A stretch of 64,000 nucleotides of DNA from contig JANQQV010000006.1 in assembly GCA_028284865.1 (NCBI GenBank), positions 124,001 through 188,000 on the forward strand, read 5' to 3'. The stretch comes from Rhodothermales bacterium (lineage in GTDB: Bacteria > Bacteroidota > Rhodothermia > Rhodothermales > UBA10348). Position 1 is the stretch's first letter; the number at the start of each line of letters is the position of its first letter. Below the pieces are notes generated by a model that made no database searches, was not told the DNA's origin, and saw only the letters and a list, made by a program, of their open reading frames with translations. Position numbers and translations under genes: made by a program. Shown piece after piece: positions 1 through 9,525 of the stretch.

Positions 1-2051
1 CCCGACAGGCTGGAGGCTGGCTCGAATCCATCGATGATCCTGCTCACATCAAGCTCCCGCCAGGTCCAATCCTCTGATGTGAGACGAATCCCGTCGCCGC
101 GCGACCTGATGTCCATACCAGCCGACATGGCTGCGCCGTCAGAGGGCAAAAGCGACCAGTCCATGCTGCCCCGTCCAGCATTCCAACGCAGGGTGCTGCT
201 CAAACTGTCGAGGCGGACATCTTCCCACCGCATTTGTGAAAACGCCAGATTCCAGCGACCAGAACCGGTTCGCCAGTCTTCCAGAGATGCGGCCCCCTCG
301 ACGGTCGCAGAAATACGTGACGGAGGGATAGACATCGGATCATCCTGCAACAGCGTGGCGAACGCAACGCCTGACGCCCTCAGGCTGGTGGCCTCCATGC
401 GAAGAATCTCATCCAGGTTGATCCGTCCCTCAGCCAATACATCCCCGCCCGCCATGCGCCCGTCCAGCGACCATTGTGCCTGACCATCTGCTGCGCTGAC
501 TTCAAGTCGTGCATCCACGGTAGCCGCACCCACGCGGGACTCCGCCAGGTTGACAGAAAGCGCCGCATTCATATCCGCGAGGGATGACCCCGATGCATCA
601 CCAGAAAAAGAGAGCGTCGCATCGCTCGAAAGGTCTGGCGCATCGGCCCATCGCTGAATGTCCAAGCCCGTCACGCTACCATCGAACCGGGTAGAAGGAG
701 TCGCATCGAGCCAGCGACCAGTAATCTCAGCCTGAAGCGTCGCACCTTGCGCGCTGCCCCGGATGGAGCCTTCTGCTTCACCGTCTGTGAGGGCCACCTC
801 GATACTCGCCGCTCCCACTTTCATCTCTTCCAGCTTGAAGGCTTCTGACACGGCCCGAAGTGAACCGCTCAGCGAGTCGGAGGATGGACCTCGCAGATTC
901 ACGTCAATCGAAGCGGCCAAAGGAGATGTAGACGGCACGAGGGATGTGATGCGATCCACATCCAGCGCCTCCAGGCGCACCGACCCTTCAAGCGCAGCAC
1001 CGCCCGAGGCTTCCTCCCAGCGAAGATCTGCAGCCAATGATCCTCCCCTTCTGACCGCCACGTTAGCATCCAGATGGGTCGCTGTCCCCGTTTGGTCGAA
1101 GCGAAGCTGACCTTCAATTACCGCATCGGGGTTCAGGCCGGGAATGAATGAAGCCACATCGGCAAGCGAAAAGGGAGCGGCAAGGATCCAAAGCGATGTG
1201 GAATCCGACAGTCCGATGGGGGCTGAGGCCGACTCGGAATCCAATCCCGCGCTCAACTCCGTTTCCGCTCCCGTGAATGCGAATTGCGGTAGCCGCGCCA
1301 AGTCCAAATGGCCGCGACCGCTCAGTTGGCTCCGTTCCGACTGCAAGAGCAACGAATCCAGGCGAACCTGATCCCCTGAATAGCCGGCCATCACTTCCAA
1401 AAGCACCGAATCCTGGCGAGCCGGGGCCTGGAAAAGGGCACTCAGATTCAATCGCCCAACGTCCACGCTTCCATCCGCCTGCGAGCTGAAAGCGTCCATA
1501 CCGAACGAGACATTTCGTACGTCGAGCACAGAGTCGCCTCGGGCTGACCAGAAGGCGGCGCTTCCTGTGGCATCTCGTATCGACAACGTGTCCAGGATGA
1601 CGCTCCAGGTGCTTTCTTCCTCCGAGGGAGCAAGTAGGCCCGACCAATCCCATGTGCTGTCTGCGTTCTGTCGCGCCCGCGCGGTCACGGCGTGAAGATG
1701 GACGGCTTCGAGTTCAAGCCGAGACGAGAGCAGGGGCCAAAGGCGGTAGTCCGCGCGGGCGCGACCCACCAACAGAAGCGCTTCTCCCGTTGAGTCGGTC
1801 AAGGCGATGTCCTCGGCCGACAATCCGGAAAGCAGGTTGCCTTCCAGCCGGCCGATCTGAAGCTGCGCTCCCTGGAGGAGACCCGAGACGCGTGACTCGA
1901 CCACCTGACGCACCTGATCTCGACCGAATTGCGTGTTGGTCGCTCCGAAGACGACCCCGAATACCAGAAGCAGGATCATCCACAACACGTGTGGCCACCG
2001 TCGGCGACGCGTGGTCGGAGCCGAATCGATATGGTGTTGATCGACCGTCAT
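1..2051 (-). CDS. tamB: TamB-like translocation and assembly module protein, C-terminus cut by window edge
   Basis: An open frame of 683 codons runs from ATG 2051 off the left edge of the window. The product starts with a basic stretch (RRRR near residue 15) and one hydrophobic segment at about residues 20-38. It continues as a long, low-cysteine, beta-rich protein with many short repeats of alternating hydrophobic and polar residues, as expected for the AsmA/TamB superfamily that bridges inner and outer membrane and conducts lipid or helps outer-membrane assembly. The family's conserved DUF490 end would lie outside the window. The start overlaps the stop of the upstream Omp85 gene by one base (TGATG), so translation is probably coupled. 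The gene pair Omp85 plus TamB is the typical arrangement. The name rests on architecture and neighbour rather than on the C-terminal domain. Confidence 0.8.
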   Translation of the reverse strand, partial: MTVDQHHIDSAPTTRRRRWPHVLWMILLLVFGVVFGATNTQFGRDQVRQVVESRVSGLLQGAQLQIGRLEGNLLSGLSAEDIALTDSTGEALLLVGRARADYRLWPLLSSRLELEAVHLHAVTARARQNADSTWDWSGLLAPSEEESTWSVILDTLSIRDATGSAAFWSARGDSVLDVRNVSFGMDAFSSQADGSVDVGRLNLSALFQAPARQDSVLLEVMAGYSGDQVRLDSLLLQSERSQLSGRGHLDLARLPQFAFTGAETELSAGLDSESASAPIGLSDSTSLWILAAPFSLADVASFIPGLNPDAVIEGQLRFDQTGTATHLDANVAVRRGGSLAADLRWEEASGGAALEGSVRLEALDVDRITSLVPSTSPLAASIDVNLRGPSSDSLSGSLRAVSEAFKLEEMKVGAASIEVALTDGEAEGSIRGSAQGATLQAEITGRWLDATPSTRFDGSVTGLDIQRWADAPDLSSDATLSFSGDASGSSLADMNAALSVNLAESRVGAATVDARLEVSAADGQAQWSLDGRMAGGDVLAEGRINLDEILRMEATSLRASGVAFATLLQDDPMSIPPSRISATVEGAASLEDWRTGSGRWNLAFSQMRWEDVRLDSLSSTLRWNAGRGSMDWSLLPSDGAAMSAGMDIRSRGDGIRLTSEDWTWRELDVSRIIDGFEPASSLS

Positions 2052-4153
2052 CAGAATACCTGGCCGATGCTCAGGTGCAGGCTCCAGCGACGTGTCCACG
2101 AGGTCGTTGCGCCGGCGCCCAATTGGTCAAACGACTCGGCCCGTCTCAGGTCGGCATCATCCGGATTGATCTTCCACGCCAGATCGAGGGCCACCATGCC
2201 AACGGGCGTCGCGTAGCGAATCCCGCCGCCGGTTCCAAACCGGAACGGGCCTTCGAACAAGCCGCCATCCGAAAGCTGTCCGCCGCCAACAAACAGGGCT
2301 GTGCCCCATGCTTCGTCCATGCCGGGGAAGGGCAGACGCAGCTCAAGGTCCGCTGCCAGTTTGCCCAGGCCGCCAACCGCCTCGTAAACGAACGTGGTGT
2401 CGGATCCAACTACTTGAGAACGGACCACTTTCGGACCGGCCAGCTGACTGGTCCACCCGCGGACATCACTCGATCCGCCCAGATAAAAGCGCTCCTGGTC
2501 GAATCGATTTTCAATCGTGGGGTCGTCCTGATCCTTGCTCGCGCCGCGCGGCCAGAGCCGTCCGGCCTGCGCGCGAAAGGCCAGGCCACTTCCGTCGGTC
2601 AGTCGCCGCGACACTTTGACGGCCATGCTCGAGCGAAAGTAGTCGATGTCCGAGCCCAGTCCCGGTGATGCGAATTCCAGTCCCGGAATGACCAGGACCG
2701 CGTGCCGGTAGCGCAAGACAGAGCCGGCCCGACCCAAGAAACCGACCAGCGCCAAGGAGCCTCGATTGAACGCATCCGTGCTGCGCTCGAATCCTCCAGA
2801 CTGGGTGTACTGAAGGGCGCGACTCCAGTTGTATTGCAGCGTCAGCGTTCGACGGGGCAGGAATTCATAGGTGAGCGCGGCTTCCAGTCCACCCTCTCGT
2901 TCGTTGATGCCCAAGACCACGTCGGATGCCGGCAGCTCAGGGTCCCGCTTGTATTGCGCAAACAGCTGGCCCGCAACCGACAGCCGCGGCAACAGCACCC
3001 GCGGTTGCCTCAGGTTGATCGACGCGCGATACAGTCGCGGTGTCACGCGGTCCGTCGTCACAGCCAGAAAGCCCGTCTGGGATACGGCTCCGACCGTCAC
3101 GACACGGGTATCGCCGAACAGATTGCGATGGGTCCAGTCGCCCTGCACGGCCAGACCTTCGCGACGACCGTATCCGGTTCGATATGAAACCAGTCGCGGT
3201 CGCCCTTCGCGGACCCGGACGCGCACGGTCACCGTGGAGTCCTCGGGTTGTTCAGGAACGTCAATCAAGACGGTCCGAAAGAGGTTCATGTTGAAGAGCT
3301 CCCGCTGGGCATCGCGCAGATTTCGCTGGGAGAATCGGTCGCCAGGATCCATGTCCAACTCGCGCGCAATCAGCCTGCTCTCGACCTGTTCATTGCCCTC
3401 CACGCGAATGCTATCCAGAAACGCCTCCGGGCCTTCTTTCACGCGATAGGTGACGTCCGCGCGACGCTCCGCTTCATTGATGGCAACCGAGTCCGACACG
3501 ACGGCGAACGGGTATCCCCGCCATCGCAACCACGACACCAATTGCTCTTGGCTGCGTCCATGCTCGATGCGGGAAAACCGGCTTTCTTCCTGAAGCGTCA
3601 GGACATCACGAAGCGTTGCTCCGAGCTCCGTGTCCGCGGCAAGACTTCGACCTCCCTCTTCCTTGAGCGTAATGGAAGCCACGCGCACGGGCTCTCCTTC
3701 CTGGATGGAGAAGCGAAGCCAGAAGCGATTCTTGACGGGGTCGTAGCGCGAATCCGTGTAGGAGATCACGGCCTCCGGAAATCCGTTCTCGTCGTAGAAT
3801 TGGCGCAAGCGAACCACGTCGCGCTGCACTTCTTCGGGCACCAGGAGGATTTCTTCCTCGCTCAGAAACGGAAGCCAGCGTCGCAGCTTGGCGCCAAATC
3901 CCGGACCCCGGGAGGCTATCTGGGTACCGAGCTGGGTCTCCGAAAACGTCTGCGTATCCGCGAACCGGAATTCGACCCCACGCACAACGGTTTCTGCGTC
4001 AACCGTAAATCGGGCGGCCTGGGCGAGGACGTGGTGCGGGGATAGCCACACAACGAGGACAACAATGATGGCTGTGGTGATCCATGACGCTCGGGCAGGC
4101 ACCCCGAAAGGGAGCCCCATCGGAGGGTCCTGCCTGCGCGATCGTTGTGCCAT
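2051..4153 (-). CDS. Omp85 (BamA/TamA) family outer-membrane protein
   Basis: A 700-residue protein with an N-terminal hydrophobic segment at about residues 24-45 ending in LAQA, consistent with a signal peptide. Several POTRA-like modules follow at about residues 50-340; one contains the typical run FLDSIRVEGNEQVESRLI. A C-terminal 16-strand-type beta barrel covers about residues 350-700, with alternating aromatic strands and a final phenylalanine (SIGQVF), the usual beta-signal. The barrel contains the RFYLGGSSDVRGW stretch characteristic of the family, which holds the VRG motif of loop 6. It inserts or exports outer-membrane components. It is followed with one-base overlap by the TamB-like gene, so TamA is the more likely role than the essential BamA. 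The length is usual for the family. Confidence 0.9.
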   Translation of the reverse strand: MAQRSRRQDPPMGLPFGVPARASWITTAIIVVLVVWLSPHHVLAQAARFTVDAETVVRGVEFRFADTQTFSETQLGTQIASRGPGFGAKLRRWLPFLSEEEILLVPEEVQRDVVRLRQFYDENGFPEAVISYTDSRYDPVKNRFWLRFSIQEGEPVRVASITLKEEGGRSLAADTELGATLRDVLTLQEESRFSRIEHGRSQEQLVSWLRWRGYPFAVVSDSVAINEAERRADVTYRVKEGPEAFLDSIRVEGNEQVESRLIARELDMDPGDRFSQRNLRDAQRELFNMNLFRTVLIDVPEQPEDSTVTVRVRVREGRPRLVSYRTGYGRREGLAVQGDWTHRNLFGDTRVVTVGAVSQTGFLAVTTDRVTPRLYRASINLRQPRVLLPRLSVAGQLFAQYKRDPELPASDVVLGINEREGGLEAALTYEFLPRRTLTLQYNWSRALQYTQSGGFERSTDAFNRGSLALVGFLGRAGSVLRYRHAVLVIPGLEFASPGLGSDIDYFRSSMAVKVSRRLTDGSGLAFRAQAGRLWPRGASKDQDDPTIENRFDQERFYLGGSSDVRGWTSQLAGPKVVRSQVVGSDTTFVYEAVGGLGKLAADLELRLPFPGMDEAWGTALFVGGGQLSDGGLFEGPFRFGTGGGIRYATPVGMVALDLAWKINPDDADLRRAESFDQLGAGATTSWTRRWSLHLSIGQVF

Positions 4154-4168
4154 AGCTGTTGCTAAGGC

Positions 4169-5668
4169 TCACGCGTCGGGACGTTCCACGCGAAGCATCA
4201 ATCCAGCGGCAAGAATGAACGCCGCCCCGCCGGTAATGAGCACAAAGATGGACTCGCCTCCGAACAGATTTTCTAGCAGTGCGCCGTACACCGTAGAGGC
4301 CAAGATCTGCGGCAACACGATGAAGAAGTTGAAGATGCCCATGTAGATGCCAAACTTGCTCGAGGGCAACGAATCGGTCAGGATGGCATACGGCATCGCC
4401 AGGATGCTGGCCCATGCCATACCTACGCCTACCATGGCAATCAGGAGTGTCTCCGGACTTCCGATCACGTAGATGCTCATCAGGCCCAGTCCTCCCGCAA
4501 CGAGGCCGATGATATGCGTTTTGGAGCGTCCAATACGCTTGGAGATGGGCGCCAGAGCAAACGCAAACAGAGCGGCCACAGCGTTGTAGGCTCCGAAAAG
4601 AACACCAACCCAGTCAGCGCCGTCATTGTAGATCTGGGACGTTGGATCCGTCGCACCATAGATGTGACTGGTGACGGCCGGTGTCATGTAAATGAACATG
4701 GAAAACAGGCCGAACCAGGAAAAGAACTGCACCCAGGCCAGTCGGCGCATGGTGTCGGGCATGTTGAACAGATCAGAAAACACCTCGGCAAATCCATCCT
4801 CGCCGCCAGCGCGGGTGCGTGCCGCAGCCACGTAGAGCAGCAGGCCAAAGGCGATCAGTCCACCTCCAAGGATGAACATCTCTTTCTGCAGCACGTCGAG
4901 CCAGGCGACTAATGCGGTCAAGATGACGCCAGCCACCAACCAGCGTGGGGCCGTACTCGAAAACCGCTCAGCAGGCACCGGGGGAGGCAAGACGGCTCCA
5001 ATCCCTGCTTGCACCTCTGCCTCAGCAAAGGCTTCCATCTCTTCGGGCGAATATTCCCTGACCCGGAAGACTGTCCAGCACACAGCGCCCAGGAAGATGG
5101 CGCCGCCAACATAGAAGGAGAGCATAACCGATTGAGGAATCTCTCCGGCGGGCGCCGTATTGGCCACGTCAAACCAGTTGGCCAGCATCCAGGGAAAGAG
5201 CGAGGCCACGACCGAACCCGTCCCGATGAAGAAGCTCTGCATCGCGAAGCCTTTCGTGCGCTGCTCGGACGGCAGCATGTCGCCGACGAATGCGCGGAAG
5301 GGCTCCATCGAGACATTGATCGACGCATCCAGAATCCAGAGCAATCCTGCGGCCATCCAAAGCGCTGACGAGTTCGGCATCAGGACCAAGGAGACTGAGG
5401 CCAGGATGGCACCCCACAGGAAGTAGGGGCGGCGGCGTCCCATGCGTCCCCAGGTGCGATCAGAAAAGTGACCGATGATGGGCTGAACGATCAGTCCGGT
5501 AACCGGCGCGGCAATCCACAAGATGGCGATGCTGTCCACCTCGGCTCCCAGGGTCTGGAAGATGCGGCTCAGGTTTGCCAGCTGAAGACCCCAGCCGAAC
5601 TGGATGCCGAGGAATCCGAAGCTGATGTTCCAGATTTGCCAGAAGGATAGACGGGGCTTGGTAGCCAT
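4169..5668 (-). CDS. MFS transporter, SLC45/GPH sugar-cation symporter type
   Basis: A 499-residue integral membrane protein with about 12 hydrophobic segments. The N-terminus FWQIWNISFGFLGIQFGWGL and the cytoplasmic loop GRMGRRRPYFLWG between helices 2 and 3 are typical of the GPH/SLC45 group of sucrose- and maltose-type sugar transporters in Bacteroidota. A cytosolic loop at about residues 210-240 (RVREYSPEEMEAFAEAE) is also usual for the group. It presumably takes up a disaccharide or a related sugar with a cation; the substrate cannot be read from the sequence. It lies 15 bp upstream of the Omp85 gene on the same strand and could share a transcript with it, although the functions are unrelated. 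The start ATG 5668 precedes the first helix directly. Confidence 0.85.
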   Translation of the reverse strand: MATKPRLSFWQIWNISFGFLGIQFGWGLQLANLSRIFQTLGAEVDSIAILWIAAPVTGLIVQPIIGHFSDRTWGRMGRRRPYFLWGAILASVSLVLMPNSSALWMAAGLLWILDASINVSMEPFRAFVGDMLPSEQRTKGFAMQSFFIGTGSVVASLFPWMLANWFDVANTAPAGEIPQSVMLSFYVGGAIFLGAVCWTVFRVREYSPEEMEAFAEAEVQAGIGAVLPPPVPAERFSSTAPRWLVAGVILTALVAWLDVLQKEMFILGGGLIAFGLLLYVAAARTRAGGEDGFAEVFSDLFNMPDTMRRLAWVQFFSWFGLFSMFIYMTPAVTSHIYGATDPTSQIYNDGADWVGVLFGAYNAVAALFAFALAPISKRIGRSKTHIIGLVAGGLGLMSIYVIGSPETLLIAMVGVGMAWASILAMPYAILTDSLPSSKFGIYMGIFNFFIVLPQILASTVYGALLENLFGGESIFVLITGGAAFILAAGLMLRVERPDA

Positions 5669-5821
5669 GGAATGAAGCGGGACGGTGATTGAAGGGCGTC
5701 AAATCATCAAGCGTGAAGCTGGAATATCGCGCGAGCCGTCCATTCTTGCGCCGTGTGACACATATTTTCAGGGTCGATCAGTCGCTTCCCGTCCTTGAAC
5801 GCGAGCCTTTCCTCCTGCCCC

Positions 5822-6658
5822 ATGCCTTTCTCCGCCGTTCCCGAGCACATTCGAAGCTATCTGCGGGCGCCCTACGCGCTTGCGCCTGAGGCCATCGATT
5901 TCTACCGAGAGAATGCCTACATCAAGCTGAAGCAGGTACTCAACGCGGAAACCGTGGAAGCCTTCAATGAGATCATCTCGAGAGAAGTCCACCGACTCAA
6001 CACCCAGGACAAACCGCTCGAAGAACGGGACACGTATGGAAAAGCGTTCCTGCAGATAACCAATCTGTGGACCCACTCGGACCTGGTTCGCGAGCTGGTC
6101 TTCAGCCCGCGACTCGCGCGCATTGCCGCTGACCTGATGGAAGTTGAGGGCGTTCGGCTATACCACGACCAGGCCCTCTTCAAGGAAGCGGGTGGTGGTT
6201 ACACGCCTTGGCACGCGGACCAATACTACTGGCCACTTACTTCAGACAAGTCCATCACAGCCTGGATACCCTTGCAGGAGATCTCTTTGGAGATGGGGGC
6301 ACTTGAGTACTCTGCCGGTAGCCATCGCCTGGAGGTGGGCCGCGATGCTCCCATCAGTGATGAAAGCGAGTCCCTGATCGACCGCGCGTTGGCCGAATCG
6401 AATTGCCCTCACGTCATTGAGCCGTTCGACCTGGGCGAAGTGGGTTTTCATGCCGGGTGGCTTTTTCACCGCGCCGCTCCCAATACCACATCCGTTCCTC
6501 GCGGCGTGATGTGCATCATCTACATGGATCGAGACATGCGTCTGAAGGAGCCAACCAACGACCATCAGCGTCTGGATCGAGACGTCTGGTGCCCCGGCGT
6601 TCAGACGGGAGCAGTGATCGATTCTCCTTTGAATCCCGTCCTGATCTCACGCGGGTAA
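5822..6658 (+). CDS. phytanoyl-CoA dioxygenase (PhyH) family protein
   Basis: A 278-residue soluble protein of the Fe(II)/2-oxoglutarate-dependent oxygenase superfamily. The iron-binding HxD is visible in YTPWHADQYYWP, and the distal histidine in GWLFHRAAPN. The segment between them carries the usual WIPL and GALEYSAGSH motifs of PhyH proteins. The substrate is unknown; relatives hydroxylate lipids, compatible solutes and small secondary metabolites. I prefer ATG 5822 (MPFSAVPEHIR) to an upstream TTG at 5795, because the family domain starts close after it and ATG is the stronger start. It is divergent from the MFS gene. No operon partner is evident. Confidence 0.85.
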   Translation: MPFSAVPEHIRSYLRAPYALAPEAIDFYRENAYIKLKQVLNAETVEAFNEIISREVHRLNTQDKPLEERDTYGKAFLQITNLWTHSDLVRELVFSPRLARIAADLMEVEGVRLYHDQALFKEAGGGYTPWHADQYYWPLTSDKSITAWIPLQEISLEMGALEYSAGSHRLEVGRDAPISDESESLIDRALAESNCPHVIEPFDLGEVGFHAGWLFHRAAPNTTSVPRGVMCIIYMDRDMRLKEPTNDHQRLDRDVWCPGVQTGAVIDSPLNPVLISRG

Positions 6659-6716
6659 TCTTTCTCGGCAGAGAGGTGCAACTTTTTTAACACCCCCCAC
6701 GAAGAAGCATCCATAC

Positions 6717-6734
6717 GTGCTAATTAATTAGCAC
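6717..6734. promoter_or_regulatory. perfect 18-bp palindrome, putative operator
   Basis: GTGCTAATTAATTAGCAC reads the same on both strands. It lies 39 bp upstream of the start of the small secreted protein at 6774, in promoter position. The shape fits a dimeric repressor site, but no regulator can be assigned. Confidence 0.5.
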
Positions 6735-6773
6735 CGACACTTGATTCACAGCCCCGTACAAACTCCCGACATC

Positions 6774-7241
6774 ATGAAACGCAGCACCCTTTTGATGGCG
6801 GCCCTGCTGGCCCTCGTCACGCTCTACCCCTCCACGTCCCAGGCACAGGATCGCCTGCGCACCCGCGATCTGGAAGGAACTACCTGGAAGATGGTCTTTG
6901 ATATCGACAACCGGGAAGCCAAGGAGGAAGCCGACAATCCGTTCGCACGTATCGTTCTCAGCGCCGTCGACGGCCTCCTGGATGAGATCGACATCTACTT
7001 TGAATTCAGTCGCAAAGGACACCTTTCTGTCTGGGTCGGTGTGTTCGGAGAAGAAGAAGAGGACGAGCGCAGTGATTGGCGCATCAACCAGGACGGCCAA
7101 CTGGAATTTGGCGAAACGGACTCGTTCGAAGTGGACGATACTGTCTGGCTCCGCTACGGTGACCGTCTCGTGCCGTTTGAGCGTAAACGCGGCGGAAGAC
7201 TTGAGCGCCAGAATGCCGTCTACCTCAAGCGGGTGGACTGA
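6774..7241 (+). CDS. small secreted protein of unknown function
   Basis: A 155-residue product. MKRSTLLMAALLALVTLYPSTSQAQ is a clear signal peptide with cleavage after QAQ, so the mature protein is periplasmic or secreted. The mature part starts DRLRTRDLEGTTWKMVF and continues with alternating beta-like segments, an acidic run GEEEEDERSDW and FGETDSFEVDDTVWLRYGDRLV. This resembles small lipocalin-like 'DLEGTWKM' proteins, but I do not recognise a named family. An upstream TTG at 6741 in frame is unlikely as the start because the signal peptide begins at ATG 6774. A perfect palindrome precedes it. Confidence 0.75.
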   Translation: MKRSTLLMAALLALVTLYPSTSQAQDRLRTRDLEGTTWKMVFDIDNREAKEEADNPFARIVLSAVDGLLDEIDIYFEFSRKGHLSVWVGVFGEEEEDERSDWRINQDGQLEFGETDSFEVDDTVWLRYGDRLVPFERKRGGRLERQNAVYLKRVD

Positions 7242-7259
7242 CGCAAAAAAAAGGATGAC

Positions 7260-9380
7260 CTACCGCGCGGCGGTGCCCTTGTTCAGGGTGCCGCCGCCGT
7301 TGGTTGTACCGGGCGGTACGGGCGTTCTGTCGGGCGTCGTCGATGACGTGTCTTTCTCCGATTCGCTGGCCAGCGCGTTCTTGAACACGACGCGGAAGGT
7401 CGAGCCCTCTCCAGGAGCGCTCTCGACTTCGATGCGGCCATTCATTTTTTCCACGATGCGGGACGTGATGGCGAGTCCGAGTCCACTTCCCTCCGCCGGG
7501 CGATCAGCCCCCATGTGCTCCTGTCTGAACTCATCAAACAGGAGGGGAAGGAAGTCAGAAGAGATGCCAATTCCGGTATCCGTGACAACGAGGGCCAGAT
7601 CGGACTGCTCACGGAAAAGCTGAACGGTCACTGATCCTTCCTCGGTAAACTTGAAAGCATTGCCAACCAGGTTGTTGACCACGGTTTCGAGGCCTTTCCG
7701 GTCTAGCATCGCTTCCAGATCGGCATCCACATCGTAGCGAAATTCCACGCCACGTTGCGTTGCCAACGGTGCGAGCAACTGAAGCGCATGCTCAACAACG
7801 CGACTCGCATCGAGCGCCTCCATATTCAATGTCGCCTTATCGGCCTGGAGTCGAGACAGATCCAGTACCGAGTTGATCGTGCTCATCAGGCGCTGCCCGG
7901 CCGTCTGAATCAAGCTGGCAAACTCCTGGCGTTCATCGTCCAACTCTTCATGCAGGACCTGGGCAAATCCGATGATTCCCGATAGCGGCGTACGGATTTC
8001 ATGGGTCATGTTGGTCAGAAAGGCTGTCTTCAGTCGAGCCATTTCCTCAGCCCGATCGCGCTCGGCGATCAATTCTTCGTTGTAGCGCTGGCGTTCCTGT
8101 TGATGAACGTGCTGGCGTAGGGCGATGGAGAGCAAGTCAGCCACATCGCGCACCACCTTCAAGTACGCTTCGTCAAACTGGGCCGGTTGACTGTGCGCAA
8201 CGTGCAGCGCTCCGGCGACGGATTCGCCTGCCGTGAGCGTCACGCGACAATAACTCTGGATTCCGATCTCAAGGGCCCGCTTCTCGATCTCGGCCAGTTC
8301 GTCCATGCGGCCAAGATTACGGGCGACAAAGAGACCTTTCCGGAAGGGTCGGTACCACTCGAGTGGGAGCGTCTGTTCGTCCTCCTCGTCCCGGATATCC
8401 TGTCCCGTTTCCGCTTTGATCCGGACCAGTCCGTTTTCCTTGTCAACCTGGATTACTGAAATGCGATCAGCGCCCAAAATCTCCTGAAGCTCATCCACGG
8501 CGTTTGAAACAATGGCGTCCAGAGGCTCCTCATCCACAATCATTCGCTCAATGCCGTTCAGCATCCTCAATCGCCGCATGGTTTGATTGAGGACTTCCTG
8601 GGTCGCCGTCTTTTCCTCTACTTCTTTTTCGAGATTCTTTTTCTGCCGTTCGAGATCCTTGAATGCCGCTTCCATCGTCGTCTCCAGCAGTGAGCGGTAG
8701 CGTTCCTCGCTTTGCTTCAGTTGGGCTTCCTTCTCTCGCTGCTCGTGGACCTCGGACTCCAGCGATCCTTTCTGCAATGCCAGGTCCCGGCGAGCCTGCC
8801 GGAGCGTCGACATCGATAGCTCCAGGGCATGGAATCGCCCGATGGATGCCATCAAAACAATGGCTACGAATAAGAGGGCCCATCCCACCCAACGAAGCGA
8901 TTGCTTGTCCTTCTGGACCCCTGCGACCAACGGCTGCTTTTCCATACCGACGAACAGCTCCCCGGTAAACATGGTGGTCTCCAGCGGGTGCACAAACCGG
9001 AAGAGCTGTTGAGCGGTATCGGACGAAACCGTGGCCGATGGTTGACGATACCCAGCCCGAAGTGCTCCCGCTTCGTTGATCGCACCCCGCACGGCACCTA
9101 CTGAGTCGGTAACCACCAGGTAGGACAAGTGGTCAACCATGCGGGCCGAGGCCACGAAACGAGCAACATCCGTGGCGTCCACCGCCGAGGGACCCATCGT
9201 TTCGTGGAACATGGACGCCAGTTGTTCGCTTTTTCGATGGGCATCCGTCTCCGACAGGTCTTCCAGATGGTCGTGAGTGGAAAGGATCATCCACAAGGCC
9301 ACGGACAACATCAACATGCACACGATTGCGAGAACGATCGTGTGCCCATGGAGGGCAATCTTGAAGCGTGATGCTGGCAT
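7260..9380 (-). CDS. membrane sensor histidine kinase with extracytoplasmic sensor and GAF domain
   Basis: A 706-residue kinase. Order: transmembrane helix at about 14-34; a periplasmic sensor of about 125 residues; second helix at about 163-181; coiled coil at about 190-265; GAF-type domain at about 275-430; HisKA with phospho-acceptor His460 (TNMTHEIRTPLSG); then HATPase_c with the N box (NNLVGNAFKF) and G boxes (DTGIGIS and GSGLGLAI). It autophosphorylates in response to an unknown signal. There is no receiver domain and no adjacent response regulator, so it is an orphan in this window. The start is ATG 9380; longer in-frame versions reaching 9602 would run into the divergent recJ gene and lack a sensible N-terminus. 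Confidence 0.9.
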   Translation of the reverse strand: MPASRFKIALHGHTIVLAIVCMLMLSVALWMILSTHDHLEDLSETDAHRKSEQLASMFHETMGPSAVDATDVARFVASARMVDHLSYLVVTDSVGAVRGAINEAGALRAGYRQPSATVSSDTAQQLFRFVHPLETTMFTGELFVGMEKQPLVAGVQKDKQSLRWVGWALLFVAIVLMASIGRFHALELSMSTLRQARRDLALQKGSLESEVHEQREKEAQLKQSEERYRSLLETTMEAAFKDLERQKKNLEKEVEEKTATQEVLNQTMRRLRMLNGIERMIVDEEPLDAIVSNAVDELQEILGADRISVIQVDKENGLVRIKAETGQDIRDEEDEQTLPLEWYRPFRKGLFVARNLGRMDELAEIEKRALEIGIQSYCRVTLTAGESVAGALHVAHSQPAQFDEAYLKVVRDVADLLSIALRQHVHQQERQRYNEELIAERDRAEEMARLKTAFLTNMTHEIRTPLSGIIGFAQVLHEELDDERQEFASLIQTAGQRLMSTINSVLDLSRLQADKATLNMEALDASRVVEHALQLLAPLATQRGVEFRYDVDADLEAMLDRKGLETVVNNLVGNAFKFTEEGSVTVQLFREQSDLALVVTDTGIGISSDFLPLLFDEFRQEHMGADRPAEGSGLGLAITSRIVEKMNGRIEVESAPGEGSTFRVVFKNALASESEKDTSSTTPDRTPVPPGTTNGGGTLNKGTAAR

Positions 9381-9473
9381 GAGATGAGGGGCTCGAAGCG
9401 AAGGCGCCTGAGCTTGTCGAGGAGTTCCAATCGATATATCGGCGAAATCCACACGATTGTAAGGCCCTGAAGG

Positions 9474-9502
9474 GGGGGTGCCGACCTTATATTGGCGCCC
9501 CC
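9474..9502. other. hairpin in the recJ leader
   Basis: Arms GGGGGTGCC and GGCGCCCCC (one G-T wobble) enclose an 11-nt loop. The structure ends 24 nt before the recJ start. It may be a leader or promoter feature; no function is shown. Confidence 0.3.
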
Positions 9503-9525
9503 TGAAAGCGGCATTGAGGAGACCT

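Noticed and set aside
1652-2668. Plus-strand open frame (338 codons) at the TamB/Omp85 junction
   Set aside because: Antisense to two family-supported genes; Arg/Pro-rich shadow composition.
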